64,000 nt of DNA from positions 994,001-1,058,000 of the forward strand of contig NZ_CP015109.1 in assembly GCF_002082015.1 (NCBI RefSeq). Direction: 5' to 3'. The stretch's first letter is position 1; each line of letters begins with the position of its first letter. The notes under the pieces were generated by a model. The model searched no databases. It saw only the letters and a program-made list of their open reading frames with translations, and was not told the DNA's origin. The position numbers and the translations under genes are program-made. Positions 42,407 to 51,028 of this stretch are shown here, in pieces. The DNA comes from Sporosarcina ureae (GTDB lineage: Bacteria; Bacillota; Bacilli; Bacillales_A; Planococcaceae).

Positions 42407-42826
42407 TCCTTTTATCCTTATCCTTAAATCATTTTTTTTAGCATCATCTTCTGGAATTTTCACATCTTCCTTTACATCTAATTCATTAAATATGTAATCA
42501 GAATCCTCATACCTCTTATATACCCCACCAACTGGTTGAAATTGTTGGATTCTATTGCCTTTTACAAGTAAATACTTTCCATCTATTTTAATTCTAAATA
42601 AATAGGAGATCGATACTCTTATTTCTTCATTTCTATATTTCACTTTGGACTTATAGATTAACTTAATAAATTTATAGTTATTAGACAAATATAAAATTAA
42701 ATTCATCATCATAGAAGCTACTATGCCACAAGCAATAGCAATTATATTAGGACTAACACCTTCCACATAAAATATTAATGACATGCAGATTATAAAAGTT
42801 ATAGAGAAAAAAACAACTTTTTTCAT
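42407..42826 (-). pseudogene. 5' half of the RT-associated two-TM/Nudix-like gene
   Basis: 140 host codons, then the frame enters the IS110 element and stops at 42374 after AFLLEAFSGT. The ATG overlaps the RT gene stop (ATGA), so both are translated from one message. Two membrane helices (about 4-22 and 27-49), then a soluble part with FRIKIDGKYLLVKGN and QFQPVGGVYKRY, the start of a Nudix-like fold. The Nudix-box half lies beyond the element. The intact protein would be about 265 residues: a membrane-anchored, possibly nucleotide-sensing or -degrading effector. Confidence 0.72.
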
Positions 42827-44586
42827 AAGATAACCTTTCCTCTCTTTCTCCTTTTCTCATTAAGGTATTTGATGAAACTTATGTCATTCACTTCACTGTA
42901 TTTTTCATCTAAAATGCTTTTTCCAGTACCTAGGCAGTAATAGTGTAGAAAGAAAATTACATATCTTCTTTCAATACTATTAGGGACATACTCTATAGAA
43001 TTTATTTTCGTTAACAAAAATTTAAATGAAGAGTCAAACTTCCTTCTGATGAAATCTATATTTTCTATAAAATAACTAATACAGATACACCTAGCAAACC
43101 AGTTAAAGTTATCTTTTTTATTACTACTAAGAAATCTATTTATGAGGTATTCAGAAATTACTTTTTTGTATTCTTTTCTCTTTACCTTACTTAATACTTT
43201 TAATAAAAAGCATTCAAATTGTGGATAGATATTAGCTTTGCTATTAAGGAAGGACAATGCATCTGAAATTAAATCAGGGTTTTTTTCCAGTAATTGTTTA
43301 ACAAAATTAATTTGTGCAGTTTCAACATTTTCCACAATTGAAGGGTTTTCCAATATTGTTTTAAAAAATTTCTTTGCACCTTTACTTCCAAATCTGTATG
43401 CCCCCTTTGAACTAATTACTTTAAACGTATACCGTATTATCGAAAGCCATCTCCCTCCTCTGTTATTCGAATTCACTATAATAGAAAAATAAAAACTCTT
43501 TAAAAATTCCACATCCTTTTTTCTTTTATTCAATTTATCCCATTCATTAAAATACCAGTGATCTTTAAACATAGCTTTTGTAAAGATCTTTGTCTTCTTT
43601 TCATTAACATGTAACTTTAACTTACCTAAAAGTAGAGAAGAATTTTGTATAACTTCATATGCATCATATTCATCACCATTAAAACATATCCACATATCAT
43701 CAGAGTATCTTGTGTATAGAAAATCATTATTTCCTTTAAATTTCACTCTCAAGAATTTGAGAATTTCAGTGTCATATTTAGCTAAATAAAAGTTTGCTAA
43801 TAATCTGGACATTTCACCTATTTCTTCTTGTGGAATGCCTGTATTTGAAGGGTAATAGCCAATGTCTTTACTATCGGAGGAACGTAAAAAGTGAAATAAT
43901 AAATCAATTATATTGGAATTATCTTTCACAACACTTCTTAGGTCTCTTTCTAGTATGCTTAAATTTACGTCGTCATAAAAATGTGCTATATCAATATGTA
44001 TGTATTTATTATAATTTGCACTCCCAGCTTCTCTTGCTAGTCTCTGATATTCACTCCAATCTTTTCTAAAATTAGCTTTTGAAATCTTTGGTTGATATTC
44101 GTCAGGTATACTATTGATTTTAGTTATATACTCCTTGTATTTTTTTGTGAGATTTTCAAAATCTATTGAATTTATTTTTGATGGCTCTATCATATCTTTC
44201 ATATACAAAGTCTCTATAAAATCCTTCTTACTTTCTTCATTGCTTTTGGGAGTAATTCGATAACCTCCATAAACCTTTTCATTCTCGGTAATTTTAGATG
44301 AAAGATCGGCCTGTATCTTCTTTATACAGTAGTAATATACAACTAAATCTTCTAGCGAAAAGGATTTAGTCTTTCTTAATACTCCATTACCTTTCGCAAA
44401 ATAACGATAAAATGAGGATTGAACAGAATAATCATGGTTATTAATCTTTTGAAGTAGACTTTTTAAAAATTTTTCTTTATCGATATCCTCATAACCTAAT
44501 ATGTCATAATACTCTATTTCTCGTCTAATTACTTTCCAAAAATGGTCATCAATTGAATTAATAAACTCTTTTTCATTTATATTCAC
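42823..44586 (-). CDS. Reverse transcriptase of defence (UG/Abi-like) type
   Basis: 587 residues; GTG 44586 follows GAGGAGTGTAGAAT. RT motifs: motif A HIDIAHFYDD (catalytic Asp199), motif B GIPQEEIGEMSRLLANFYL (250-268) and the YSDD catalytic box (294-297), followed by LHVNEKKTKIF. The length, an extra 190-residue N-terminal part and a 250-residue helical C-terminal part fit the UG/Abi group of chromosomally encoded defence RTs rather than group II introns, retrons (about 320 residues) or DGRs. No intron RNA, msr/msd or template repeat is seen. It is translationally coupled to the TM/Nudix-like gene. The region is about 30% GC, lower than the BREX genes, suggesting separate acquisition. Exact UG class not determined. 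Confidence 0.82.
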   Translation of the reverse strand: MNINEKEFINSIDDHFWKVIRREIEYYDILGYEDIDKEKFLKSLLQKINNHDYSVQSSFYRYFAKGNGVLRKTKSFSLEDLVVYYYCIKKIQADLSSKITENEKVYGGYRITPKSNEESKKDFIETLYMKDMIEPSKINSIDFENLTKKYKEYITKINSIPDEYQPKISKANFRKDWSEYQRLAREAGSANYNKYIHIDIAHFYDDVNLSILERDLRSVVKDNSNIIDLLFHFLRSSDSKDIGYYPSNTGIPQEEIGEMSRLLANFYLAKYDTEILKFLRVKFKGNNDFLYTRYSDDMWICFNGDEYDAYEVIQNSSLLLGKLKLHVNEKKTKIFTKAMFKDHWYFNEWDKLNKRKKDVEFLKSFYFSIIVNSNNRGGRWLSIIRYTFKVISSKGAYRFGSKGAKKFFKTILENPSIVENVETAQINFVKQLLEKNPDLISDALSFLNSKANIYPQFECFLLKVLSKVKRKEYKKVISEYLINRFLSSNKKDNFNWFARCICISYFIENIDFIRRKFDSSFKFLLTKINSIEYVPNSIERRYVIFFLHYYCLGTGKSILDEKYSEVNDISFIKYLNEKRRKRGKVIL

Positions 44587-44632
44587 ATTCTACACTCCTC
44601 ATTCTCTGAACTTCACAAAAATCATTATTAAA

Positions 44633-44702
44633 GGTACCAGGTCCTCACACAACTCTAGTTCAATTCGGAATTGTTTCCAAATTGCGTGTGTACCTGGTAC
44701 CT
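44633..44702. repeat. Palindromic repeat family 1 copy interrupting a gene
   Basis: GGTACCAGGTCCTCACACAA, inner CTAGTTCAATTCGGAATTGT, and GCGTGTGTACCTGGTACC. It forms the 3' end of the Shedu-like frame at 44655-45077 and is the last copy before the BREX cluster. Confidence 0.82.
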
Positions 44703-45077
44703 GTTTTTAAATGCATCATGATGCCCAAATGAATAAAAACCTTTCATAATAGATGCAATAATAAAATATGCTTTTTCTTCACGAATCCAGTTTAGTATTG
44801 ATCTTTCATTTGAAGCTGGATTTACAATTATTTGGTGGAACTCTTCTGTTGAAGTCGTTAGTTGTTCAATTTGTTGTAAATCTACAATATCCAGGTGATT
44901 GTTGGGGTACAAACTTATAAAGTGCCTTACGGCTACTGGATACTCCCTGTAACGCCCTTTTCTAATAGCCAAGTCGCCTTTTCCAATTCTACGAACAATC
45001 TCTTTTTCATTTAAAACTTCCCATTCATCTATTTCTTCTTGTGTAAGTGTAGTATAATCCCTTGAATATATTTTCAT
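44655..45077 (-). pseudogene. N-terminal stub of a Shedu-like (DUF4263) gene truncated by a repeat
   Basis: 140 codons from ATG 45077 (GGAG eight bases upstream). The host part ends near SFGHHDAF; the last 15 or so residues (RYQVHTQFGNNSELN) are translated family 1 repeat, which supplies the stop. The segment NERSILNWIREEKAYFIIAS plus FYSFGHHDAF matches the region just before the nuclease domain in many DUF4263/Shedu (SduA) proteins, where FGHHDAY is normally followed by a FPEF-type strand and the catalytic core. Here the nuclease is missing. Loss of the rest by repeat insertion or repeat-mediated deletion is inferred. Confidence 0.6.
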
Positions 45078-45175
45078 AATACATTCTCCATCCTATTTTT
45101 CTTTCCGTACATATGAAAAAAGAATCGGCATAACCGACCCTTTCTCATTCTATTTCGTTATGTTCCTAACCTTTT

Positions 45176-47233
45176 TCAACTTACCCCCAAAGCCTTAAAC
45201 ACCGCATCAATCGGATCGGCATAAAACACGGGTTGCACTTTAACCAGCAAATCAGGTGGAACTGTCTGTAAGTCCATCACTGATGACGCTGGTATCAATA
45301 CCTTTTTAGCCCCTGCATCGACACATACTTGAAGCACATTCGCAAACTCTTCCACTTTGGCAATGGTTCCTCCGACAGTCATGTTTCCAATAACAACTGT
45401 GCTCTCTTGTACAGGCTTGTCCAAAGCACTTGAACATAATCCAATCAACTCAGCAATAGCCAGTTCATCTGTCAGCCCGATGCCTTGAAGATCACTGATA
45501 TGCATGAGGTAATCTTTTGTTTTCGTGCTAATGACATTACTGATACTTTTGCTGTTAGCTGTGAAGTAACGGAATGCCGTATCCAAGCTTTCTCTTGCTT
45601 CACGATAAGAGCCAACACCAGACTTGTCAAACTTCCCTGTCCCGCTCACAACTTGGTTTTCGAGCTTGTACACGCCTATCATACCTGAGTTTCCATGACC
45701 GACGACATAGACATGTCCTGGCTTGCCCATGCCTTCTGGAATGAGCTTACCGCCACCTTGTTCGGGAACGGATACATACTCCTCTTCCAACGATTCCTTA
45801 TCTATATAGGAGAACATGACATCGTAAAACTCCATACCACCAATCTTCTTAAGCTGTTCTTTTACACGACGGCGACCTTCCATTGCATACTGAACGATTT
45901 CTTCAATATCTTCTTTCGTGTATTCACCGTGTGGATAAATGAGTTTCACCATACCTGAAACCGTCTTGCGAACTGCTACCGTATCACGTTGATTTAAGTT
46001 GTTGCCAAGCTTGTAATACTTATCAATGGAATCGGCAAAGGAACGTTTACGCATTTCCCTAAAGAACTCGGCGATGTAATCCACGATAAATCCATACTTA
46101 TCCGTAAAGAAGTCAGGTCTCATTTTCGGAATTTCCCAACCTGGCATGTAGTAATGCATCCGATCAAAGAATGCCGTATCACTTGCCATTTCTTCTGGGA
46201 AAGGGGCAAACAGGTGTGATGTCTTCAGTAGTACATCCACACTCTGATTGATATTACCAACGAACACCATAGAGGCAGATGCATTTTTCTCTTCTTTTCC
46301 TCTTGCAAAGGATCCTGATGCCATGTAGTCCTTCATTATTTGGATTCCGTCTTTATCCTTAAAGCGAATCCCCGCCACTTCATCGAATGCTACGCAATCC
46401 CACATCCCAACAAGCCCAATTTTTCGTGTAGACATGTTATAGAAAAGGTTTGCTACAGTGGATTGACCACCCGATACTAAGATGGAGTTGGGTGAAATTT
46501 CTTTATACACATGCGATTTACCTGTCCCACGGGGTCCAAGTTCACACATGTTATAGTTGTTTTCGACAAGTGGAACGAGTCGTAACAAAAGATGCCACTT
46601 CACCCGTTCCTCCAGTTGGGTCGGCTCCATTCCAGTCGAACGAATCAACACATCAATCCATTCATCCTTCGTAAATTGCCTTCGTCCTTCAAACACTTCA
46701 TTGATGTCCATATTCGGCATTTGAATCGGCTGTAAACTGCTCACGCTAAAGGGATTCATAACCCGTACTTCTTCATCATAAAAGTAATCAATTTTCACCA
46801 TACACCAAATGCCACCAACAAGAAGCTTGTCGAACTCTTTCACAAAGTTTGAAGCAATTGGAACACCTTTCAGCCCAAGATTCGAAAACTCTGCTTCATA
46901 TGTGTCGATTTTCGGGTTTAGTGCCACGGTTACTTTATCAATAATCGAATACTGCCCTAATTCACGAATGCGTGATTTAATCTTTTCCGCTTCGTCAGGA
47001 CGGACAAAGTTGTCGGTAAGGATCTTTTTAACACGCTCAACGCCTTCTTGTATGCTTTCTTCATCATCCGTGGCCGCATACATACCAAGCAGGTATTCAA
47101 GCACATAAACAGGAACGTTGGCCCCTTCTTTAATAAGCTTCGTCAAGTCCTTTCGAACGACACGACCAGCAAACACATCATTTAGCTTTTTATCAAGATC
47201 CAGCGTCATCGTTTCTTCCACTTTCTCTTCCAC
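45176..47233 (-). CDS. brxL: BREX protein BrxL (Lon-like AAA+ ATPase)
   Basis: 685 residues; GTG 47233 follows GAGGGGGTG. The N-terminal BrxL domain (DLDKKLNDVFAGRVVRKDLT), AAA+ core with Walker A GPRGTGKS (CELGPRGTGKSHVYKE), Walker B-like WDCVAFDEVAGI, and the C-terminal Lon-protease-like domain (QESTVVIGNMTVGGTIAKVE) that lacks the classic Ser-Lys dyad context. BrxL is the last gene of type 1 BREX and is needed for phage restriction; it forms DNA-encircling oligomers. It starts 16 bases after pglZ in the same operon. Confidence 0.93.
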   Translation of the reverse strand: MEEKVEETMTLDLDKKLNDVFAGRVVRKDLTKLIKEGANVPVYVLEYLLGMYAATDDEESIQEGVERVKKILTDNFVRPDEAEKIKSRIRELGQYSIIDKVTVALNPKIDTYEAEFSNLGLKGVPIASNFVKEFDKLLVGGIWCMVKIDYFYDEEVRVMNPFSVSSLQPIQMPNMDINEVFEGRRQFTKDEWIDVLIRSTGMEPTQLEERVKWHLLLRLVPLVENNYNMCELGPRGTGKSHVYKEISPNSILVSGGQSTVANLFYNMSTRKIGLVGMWDCVAFDEVAGIRFKDKDGIQIMKDYMASGSFARGKEEKNASASMVFVGNINQSVDVLLKTSHLFAPFPEEMASDTAFFDRMHYYMPGWEIPKMRPDFFTDKYGFIVDYIAEFFREMRKRSFADSIDKYYKLGNNLNQRDTVAVRKTVSGMVKLIYPHGEYTKEDIEEIVQYAMEGRRRVKEQLKKIGGMEFYDVMFSYIDKESLEEEYVSVPEQGGGKLIPEGMGKPGHVYVVGHGNSGMIGVYKLENQVVSGTGKFDKSGVGSYREARESLDTAFRYFTANSKSISNVISTKTKDYLMHISDLQGIGLTDELAIAELIGLCSSALDKPVQESTVVIGNMTVGGTIAKVEEFANVLQVCVDAGAKKVLIPASSVMDLQTVPPDLLVKVQPVFYADPIDAVFKALGVS

Positions 47234-47249
47234 AATTACACCCCCTCAT

Positions 47250-49808
47250 TTAAAAATCAAAATCACTCACAATTCCCAAGTTGATGGAAAACGGTACTTT
47301 TTCTGTGAAGACACCTGTTTCCATATCTTTTACAAGTAAGTAATACGTTTTATTGCGATCATACGAAATGCTTTTCAATACAAATTGTAGCTTGAATGTT
47401 CGCTCGGCTGGATTATCAAATGAACGATCCCCGATGATGGTTTCCTCATTAGACAGCACATTTCCTTCATCGTCTGCCATGTAAATGACGACTGTACGAG
47501 GAATTATCTTGTCCTCAACTTTTTCGGTTTGGAAGAAATCCAAGTTGAAAATGCTGTTCGTGATTTTTCGTGTCGTGCTTGTCAGCCTGATATCGACCTT
47601 TTGAATAGCTTGCGAACCTTTTTGTCCCGCCCGCTTATTTTTGAAGGCAACTAACGGAACAACGACTTCTTGGAGGCTTGCCCCGCCGTGCACAAAGTTC
47701 ACACCAGTTCCTTGCATACGATTACGAATGGTTCCGTTCGGCACATACGCTGTCAAATGATGTTCGTTCTTCACAATCGAAGTTAAATCAATCGCCAATT
47801 GCCCTGAAACATCTCTATTCTCTTTCGAGAGCATGTAACGACGCTTCACTTCAATCGTATCCATTGCCTCATTCCCGATCTTGTCACTCTCTTCTAAAGC
47901 ATCCCGTTGATACAAGAAGCCATGATCAGCAGTGATATAGACATTCGTTCCGCTCAAATCATCCCGAATGATTTTCACCAAATCATACAACTGATTCAAT
48001 GCCGTTTCCACCGCATCGAACGTGTAGATTTCTGTGGAAGCTTTATCGCCCATCGCATCAATCGTGTCATGATAGATATAAACAAGCTTCTTCCCTTTAA
48101 ACGTTTCACGTCTGCCTGCCTTATTCATCGCCAGCATATCTTGGTAGTGAACGGCGATACTATCTTCTTTGAACGATTCAATGATTTTCTTACGATTTTC
48201 AAGCCCAGCCGAGTCTTTTCCATCGACAAGAACTCGACCGTTTTCGTCAAAATCAAGACTACGATGCGGAAGCAATGAAGCCATCCCCAGTTTCGTAACA
48301 GATGGCACAACTCCAAGCATCGTCTGCATGTCACAAACGCCCATCGTCTCAGAGTTCAAACGTTCAGCAAGTTCAACACCCACCTCATACCGCATCGCAT
48401 CCGAAATGATGACAAACACTCGCTCACCTTTTCGAATATGTGGAGCGACGATGGATGAATAGAATCCTTGCTGATTTTGCACTCCAGGAAGTGACCATTC
48501 CTCTGTCATTTCCGACTTCACTGCCTGTGACCAATGAGTGCTTAACTCTCCCATAAACCAATTCGTATATAGATGTTCCACAAGTTCTTTGAGCTTTTTC
48601 AATAATTCATGGTTACTTTCTTCATCATACGCAACGTAAAACTTACGGTAGTATGTATCCATGACGTGATATTCTTTACGATACGCTTCGTACAGGTCGA
48701 TTGCCCGCCCTTGGGGAATACCTTGCCCGTGTTCTTTATGGAATTCATGCATCTTCACTGTGTAATAAAGTGCCTCGTAAACAGACGCATATTTTTCGTA
48801 ATAATGCTTCGCCCGTCTCAACTTAATCAGCTTCGTGTATTCTTCATAATCTTCCAGCTTCTCCATTAGGCTATTCGCAATATGAATGATGATGGCTTTA
48901 TCAACATACGGGAATGTATCCGCCTGCCTGAACTCGTCTATCGGGACAGATTGCAGTATACTTGGAAGCTGAATTTCCTGTTCAACCATTTCAGCATATT
49001 CATCAAATACTGTATAATCCGTTTTGTGATGCATCCAATGGTCGATGAACACCAATGCATTCGCTTTGTTTCGTTCGGCAATAAAATCTTGCACTGCCGT
49101 CAAATAATCTTCGCTCACCGAATGATTGAACGCCGTCACCGTTAAATGAATAAACAGCGTCTTCAACGTCTTCGTTTCACGCTCGTACCCATAATGAGTC
49201 GCCACATATGTCCAGAACACATCAATATCAAAGAATCGCTCCATTAGTGACAAATACTTGTTGCCGTTATCATCCAGCGTATCCATTAGAACCGTTTTTA
49301 ACACCGCTTCAAAGTCAGGTGTCTTCACGTTGCAAAGAACACCCATGATCGCCAACTCAATCGTTTCCTCTGTATAAGATTCGATGCCAAATGCCTTGAA
49401 TTTTCGGAACCGTTCTCTATTATTAAAGAATCGTTCATGCTTTTTAACGGTCGCCCTGAGCGATGGGTCAATATGAAGCTCACTCAAAAGAAGGGACACC
49501 CGATCCGCAAAAAACGTCTTCGAATACAACACCGTATCCGCCAGCCAGTTATCCTCTACACCTAACTCCACATTCGTATAGATTAAATAAGAAGAAGTCG
49601 GATCTTCTTCCTCTAATAAATGCTTCATGTAGAATTGGTTATTATCAGATAATGTTTGGACTTTAACACCAGCAATCATCAATTGCTCAATTTCTTCAAT
49701 AAATTCTTCGTCCTTGTCCACCCAGAACACAATCTTTCGTTGTTCCCCGTCTTTTAGGGGTTCGTTGAAAATATCTTGCAGGGCGGACTCGATTTGTGTC
49801 ATGTTCAT
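47250..49808 (-). CDS. pglZ: BREX phosphatase-domain protein PglZ
   Basis: About 852 residues. The frame opens at GTG 49817; the ATG at 49808 lies better behind TAGGTG. The long N-terminal half is helical; the C-terminal half is an alkaline-phosphatase-superfamily domain with VFVIISDAMRYEVGVELAER (metal/nucleophile region), KKLVYIYHDTIDAMGDK and VYITADHGFLYQRD. A core BREX-1 component required for both methylation and defence. The upstream gene ends about 125 bases away, and this gap separates pglZ from the two-gene insert. Confidence 0.93.
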   Translation of the reverse strand: MNMTQIESALQDIFNEPLKDGEQRKIVFWVDKDEEFIEEIEQLMIAGVKVQTLSDNNQFYMKHLLEEEDPTSSYLIYTNVELGVEDNWLADTVLYSKTFFADRVSLLLSELHIDPSLRATVKKHERFFNNRERFRKFKAFGIESYTEETIELAIMGVLCNVKTPDFEAVLKTVLMDTLDDNGNKYLSLMERFFDIDVFWTYVATHYGYERETKTLKTLFIHLTVTAFNHSVSEDYLTAVQDFIAERNKANALVFIDHWMHHKTDYTVFDEYAEMVEQEIQLPSILQSVPIDEFRQADTFPYVDKAIIIHIANSLMEKLEDYEEYTKLIKLRRAKHYYEKYASVYEALYYTVKMHEFHKEHGQGIPQGRAIDLYEAYRKEYHVMDTYYRKFYVAYDEESNHELLKKLKELVEHLYTNWFMGELSTHWSQAVKSEMTEEWSLPGVQNQQGFYSSIVAPHIRKGERVFVIISDAMRYEVGVELAERLNSETMGVCDMQTMLGVVPSVTKLGMASLLPHRSLDFDENGRVLVDGKDSAGLENRKKIIESFKEDSIAVHYQDMLAMNKAGRRETFKGKKLVYIYHDTIDAMGDKASTEIYTFDAVETALNQLYDLVKIIRDDLSGTNVYITADHGFLYQRDALEESDKIGNEAMDTIEVKRRYMLSKENRDVSGQLAIDLTSIVKNEHHLTAYVPNGTIRNRMQGTGVNFVHGGASLQEVVVPLVAFKNKRAGQKGSQAIQKVDIRLTSTTRKITNSIFNLDFFQTEKVEDKIIPRTVVIYMADDEGNVLSNEETIIGDRSFDNPAERTFKLQFVLKSISYDRNKTYYLLVKDMETGVFTEKVPFSINLGIVSDFDF

Positions 49809-49933
49809 TGCATTCACCTACTCTCTATAACTTTTTTAAAAAAGATACACCAAAGTTAATAGGTTTAATCTTTAAATGTTCCTGTACCTATGCCACACTT
49901 TTCAAATCATCCTAACAAGGATTTTATAAATAT

Positions 49934-51028
49934 CTAATTGATTTCGATTATATTGCGTAGCTCTTCATGTATCATTTTCCCTATCTTCTCTACTTCGCCA
50001 TCAAGAACGGTGATATTACTCATTGATAACCTTTCACTTATCCTTTTTAAAAGTTGTCCTTCTTTAACTTTTTCATATAAATCATTGAAGTTATACTTGA
50101 TTAATTTCTCCAAAGAAATCGTATTATACATAATAAATATAATGATAGTCTTTTCTACCATTATTCTAATTTTCTCGTCCTCGACAAAAGTATCTTTAAG
50201 CAATAGAAAGTATCTGAAGGTTATGTCATTTCTAATGTATGGAGTAAAGCCAGATGATACAGATGTTAGTAATATATCTAAAGCTTGTGTAACAAACGAA
50301 TATGTCGCAAATTGAAAAACTCGGATGTTAGATAAGTTAGCCAATTGCGGATATTGACTTCTATATTTTTCACATCTTTCTTCCAAATTAAGCTTCGAGT
50401 CCATTATGTCCGTGAAAACTAAATTGTCTAATACATAGTCATCGAGTCCATTCTCAATATCGGATAACGATGAGTAATTTGCAAGAAACTCCGAACCACT
50501 TTTCAAATCCGTATTTAGAATACTTGAAACGAACTTCCAATAAAACGTGTCAAATAACTCTAATTTGGAATTATTTTGGTTATATAAATCTTTAACTGGA
50601 AGGATGTGTATTGAAGTTGGATAATCCCTTGCAATTTTAAAAGTATCGTAATATGCTTCTTTAAATAAATTCAATGTGTAACTGTCCTTAAAGGTGTCAT
50701 TAGAGTTTCTAAAAAAACCTTCAAATTTTATCAATGGTTCTTCAACCACATGATAGTCCCCAATAAGAACAAAGGGATAATGTTCAAAATTCTCCACGTC
50801 CAAATACATTGCACCTGACAGCAATAAGCATTCTCTGGATGAACTCCATCTTTCTATTTCGAATTCAATCAGATTTAAACGTTTAAGCCAAAAAAGTTTC
50901 ACTTCATCAATTAATTTTAGGGCGGTTGAAAAGCCAAATGAAGGTTCCCCTATTACAGTTTGTAATTCCGCCAATAGATTTCTATATTCTACTTGGATAT
51001 TATTTAGAACATCGTTATTAAACTCCAT
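49934..51028 (-). CDS. Unknown protein, second gene of the BREX insert
   Basis: 364 residues; ATG 51028 lies within the last codons of the upstream gene (11-base overlap, GAGG 10 bases before), so translation is coupled. It is soluble, helical, with no signal or TM. Recognisable but unassigned segments: LIEFEIERWSSSRECLLLSG, HYPFVLIGDYHVVEEPL and VRFQFATYSFVTQALDILLT-like helices. No nuclease, ATPase or methylase motif. Not a canonical BREX gene. AT-rich relative to pglX and pglZ. Probably works with its overlapping partner, as an added defence, anti-phage effector or BREX modulator. Confidence 0.6.
   Translation of the reverse strand: MEFNNDVLNNIQVEYRNLLAELQTVIGEPSFGFSTALKLIDEVKLFWLKRLNLIEFEIERWSSSRECLLLSGAMYLDVENFEHYPFVLIGDYHVVEEPLIKFEGFFRNSNDTFKDSYTLNLFKEAYYDTFKIARDYPTSIHILPVKDLYNQNNSKLELFDTFYWKFVSSILNTDLKSGSEFLANYSSLSDIENGLDDYVLDNLVFTDIMDSKLNLEERCEKYRSQYPQLANLSNIRVFQFATYSFVTQALDILLTSVSSGFTPYIRNDITFRYFLLLKDTFVEDEKIRIMVEKTIIIFIMYNTISLEKLIKYNFNDLYEKVKEGQLLKRISERLSMSNITVLDGEVEKIGKMIHEELRNIIEIN

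Noticed and set aside
44587-44632. Retron msr/msd or diversity-generating template next to the RT
   Set aside because: Only about 46 bases separate the RT start from a family 1 repeat; no structured RNA or VR/TR pair was seen, and the RT is much longer than retron RTs.
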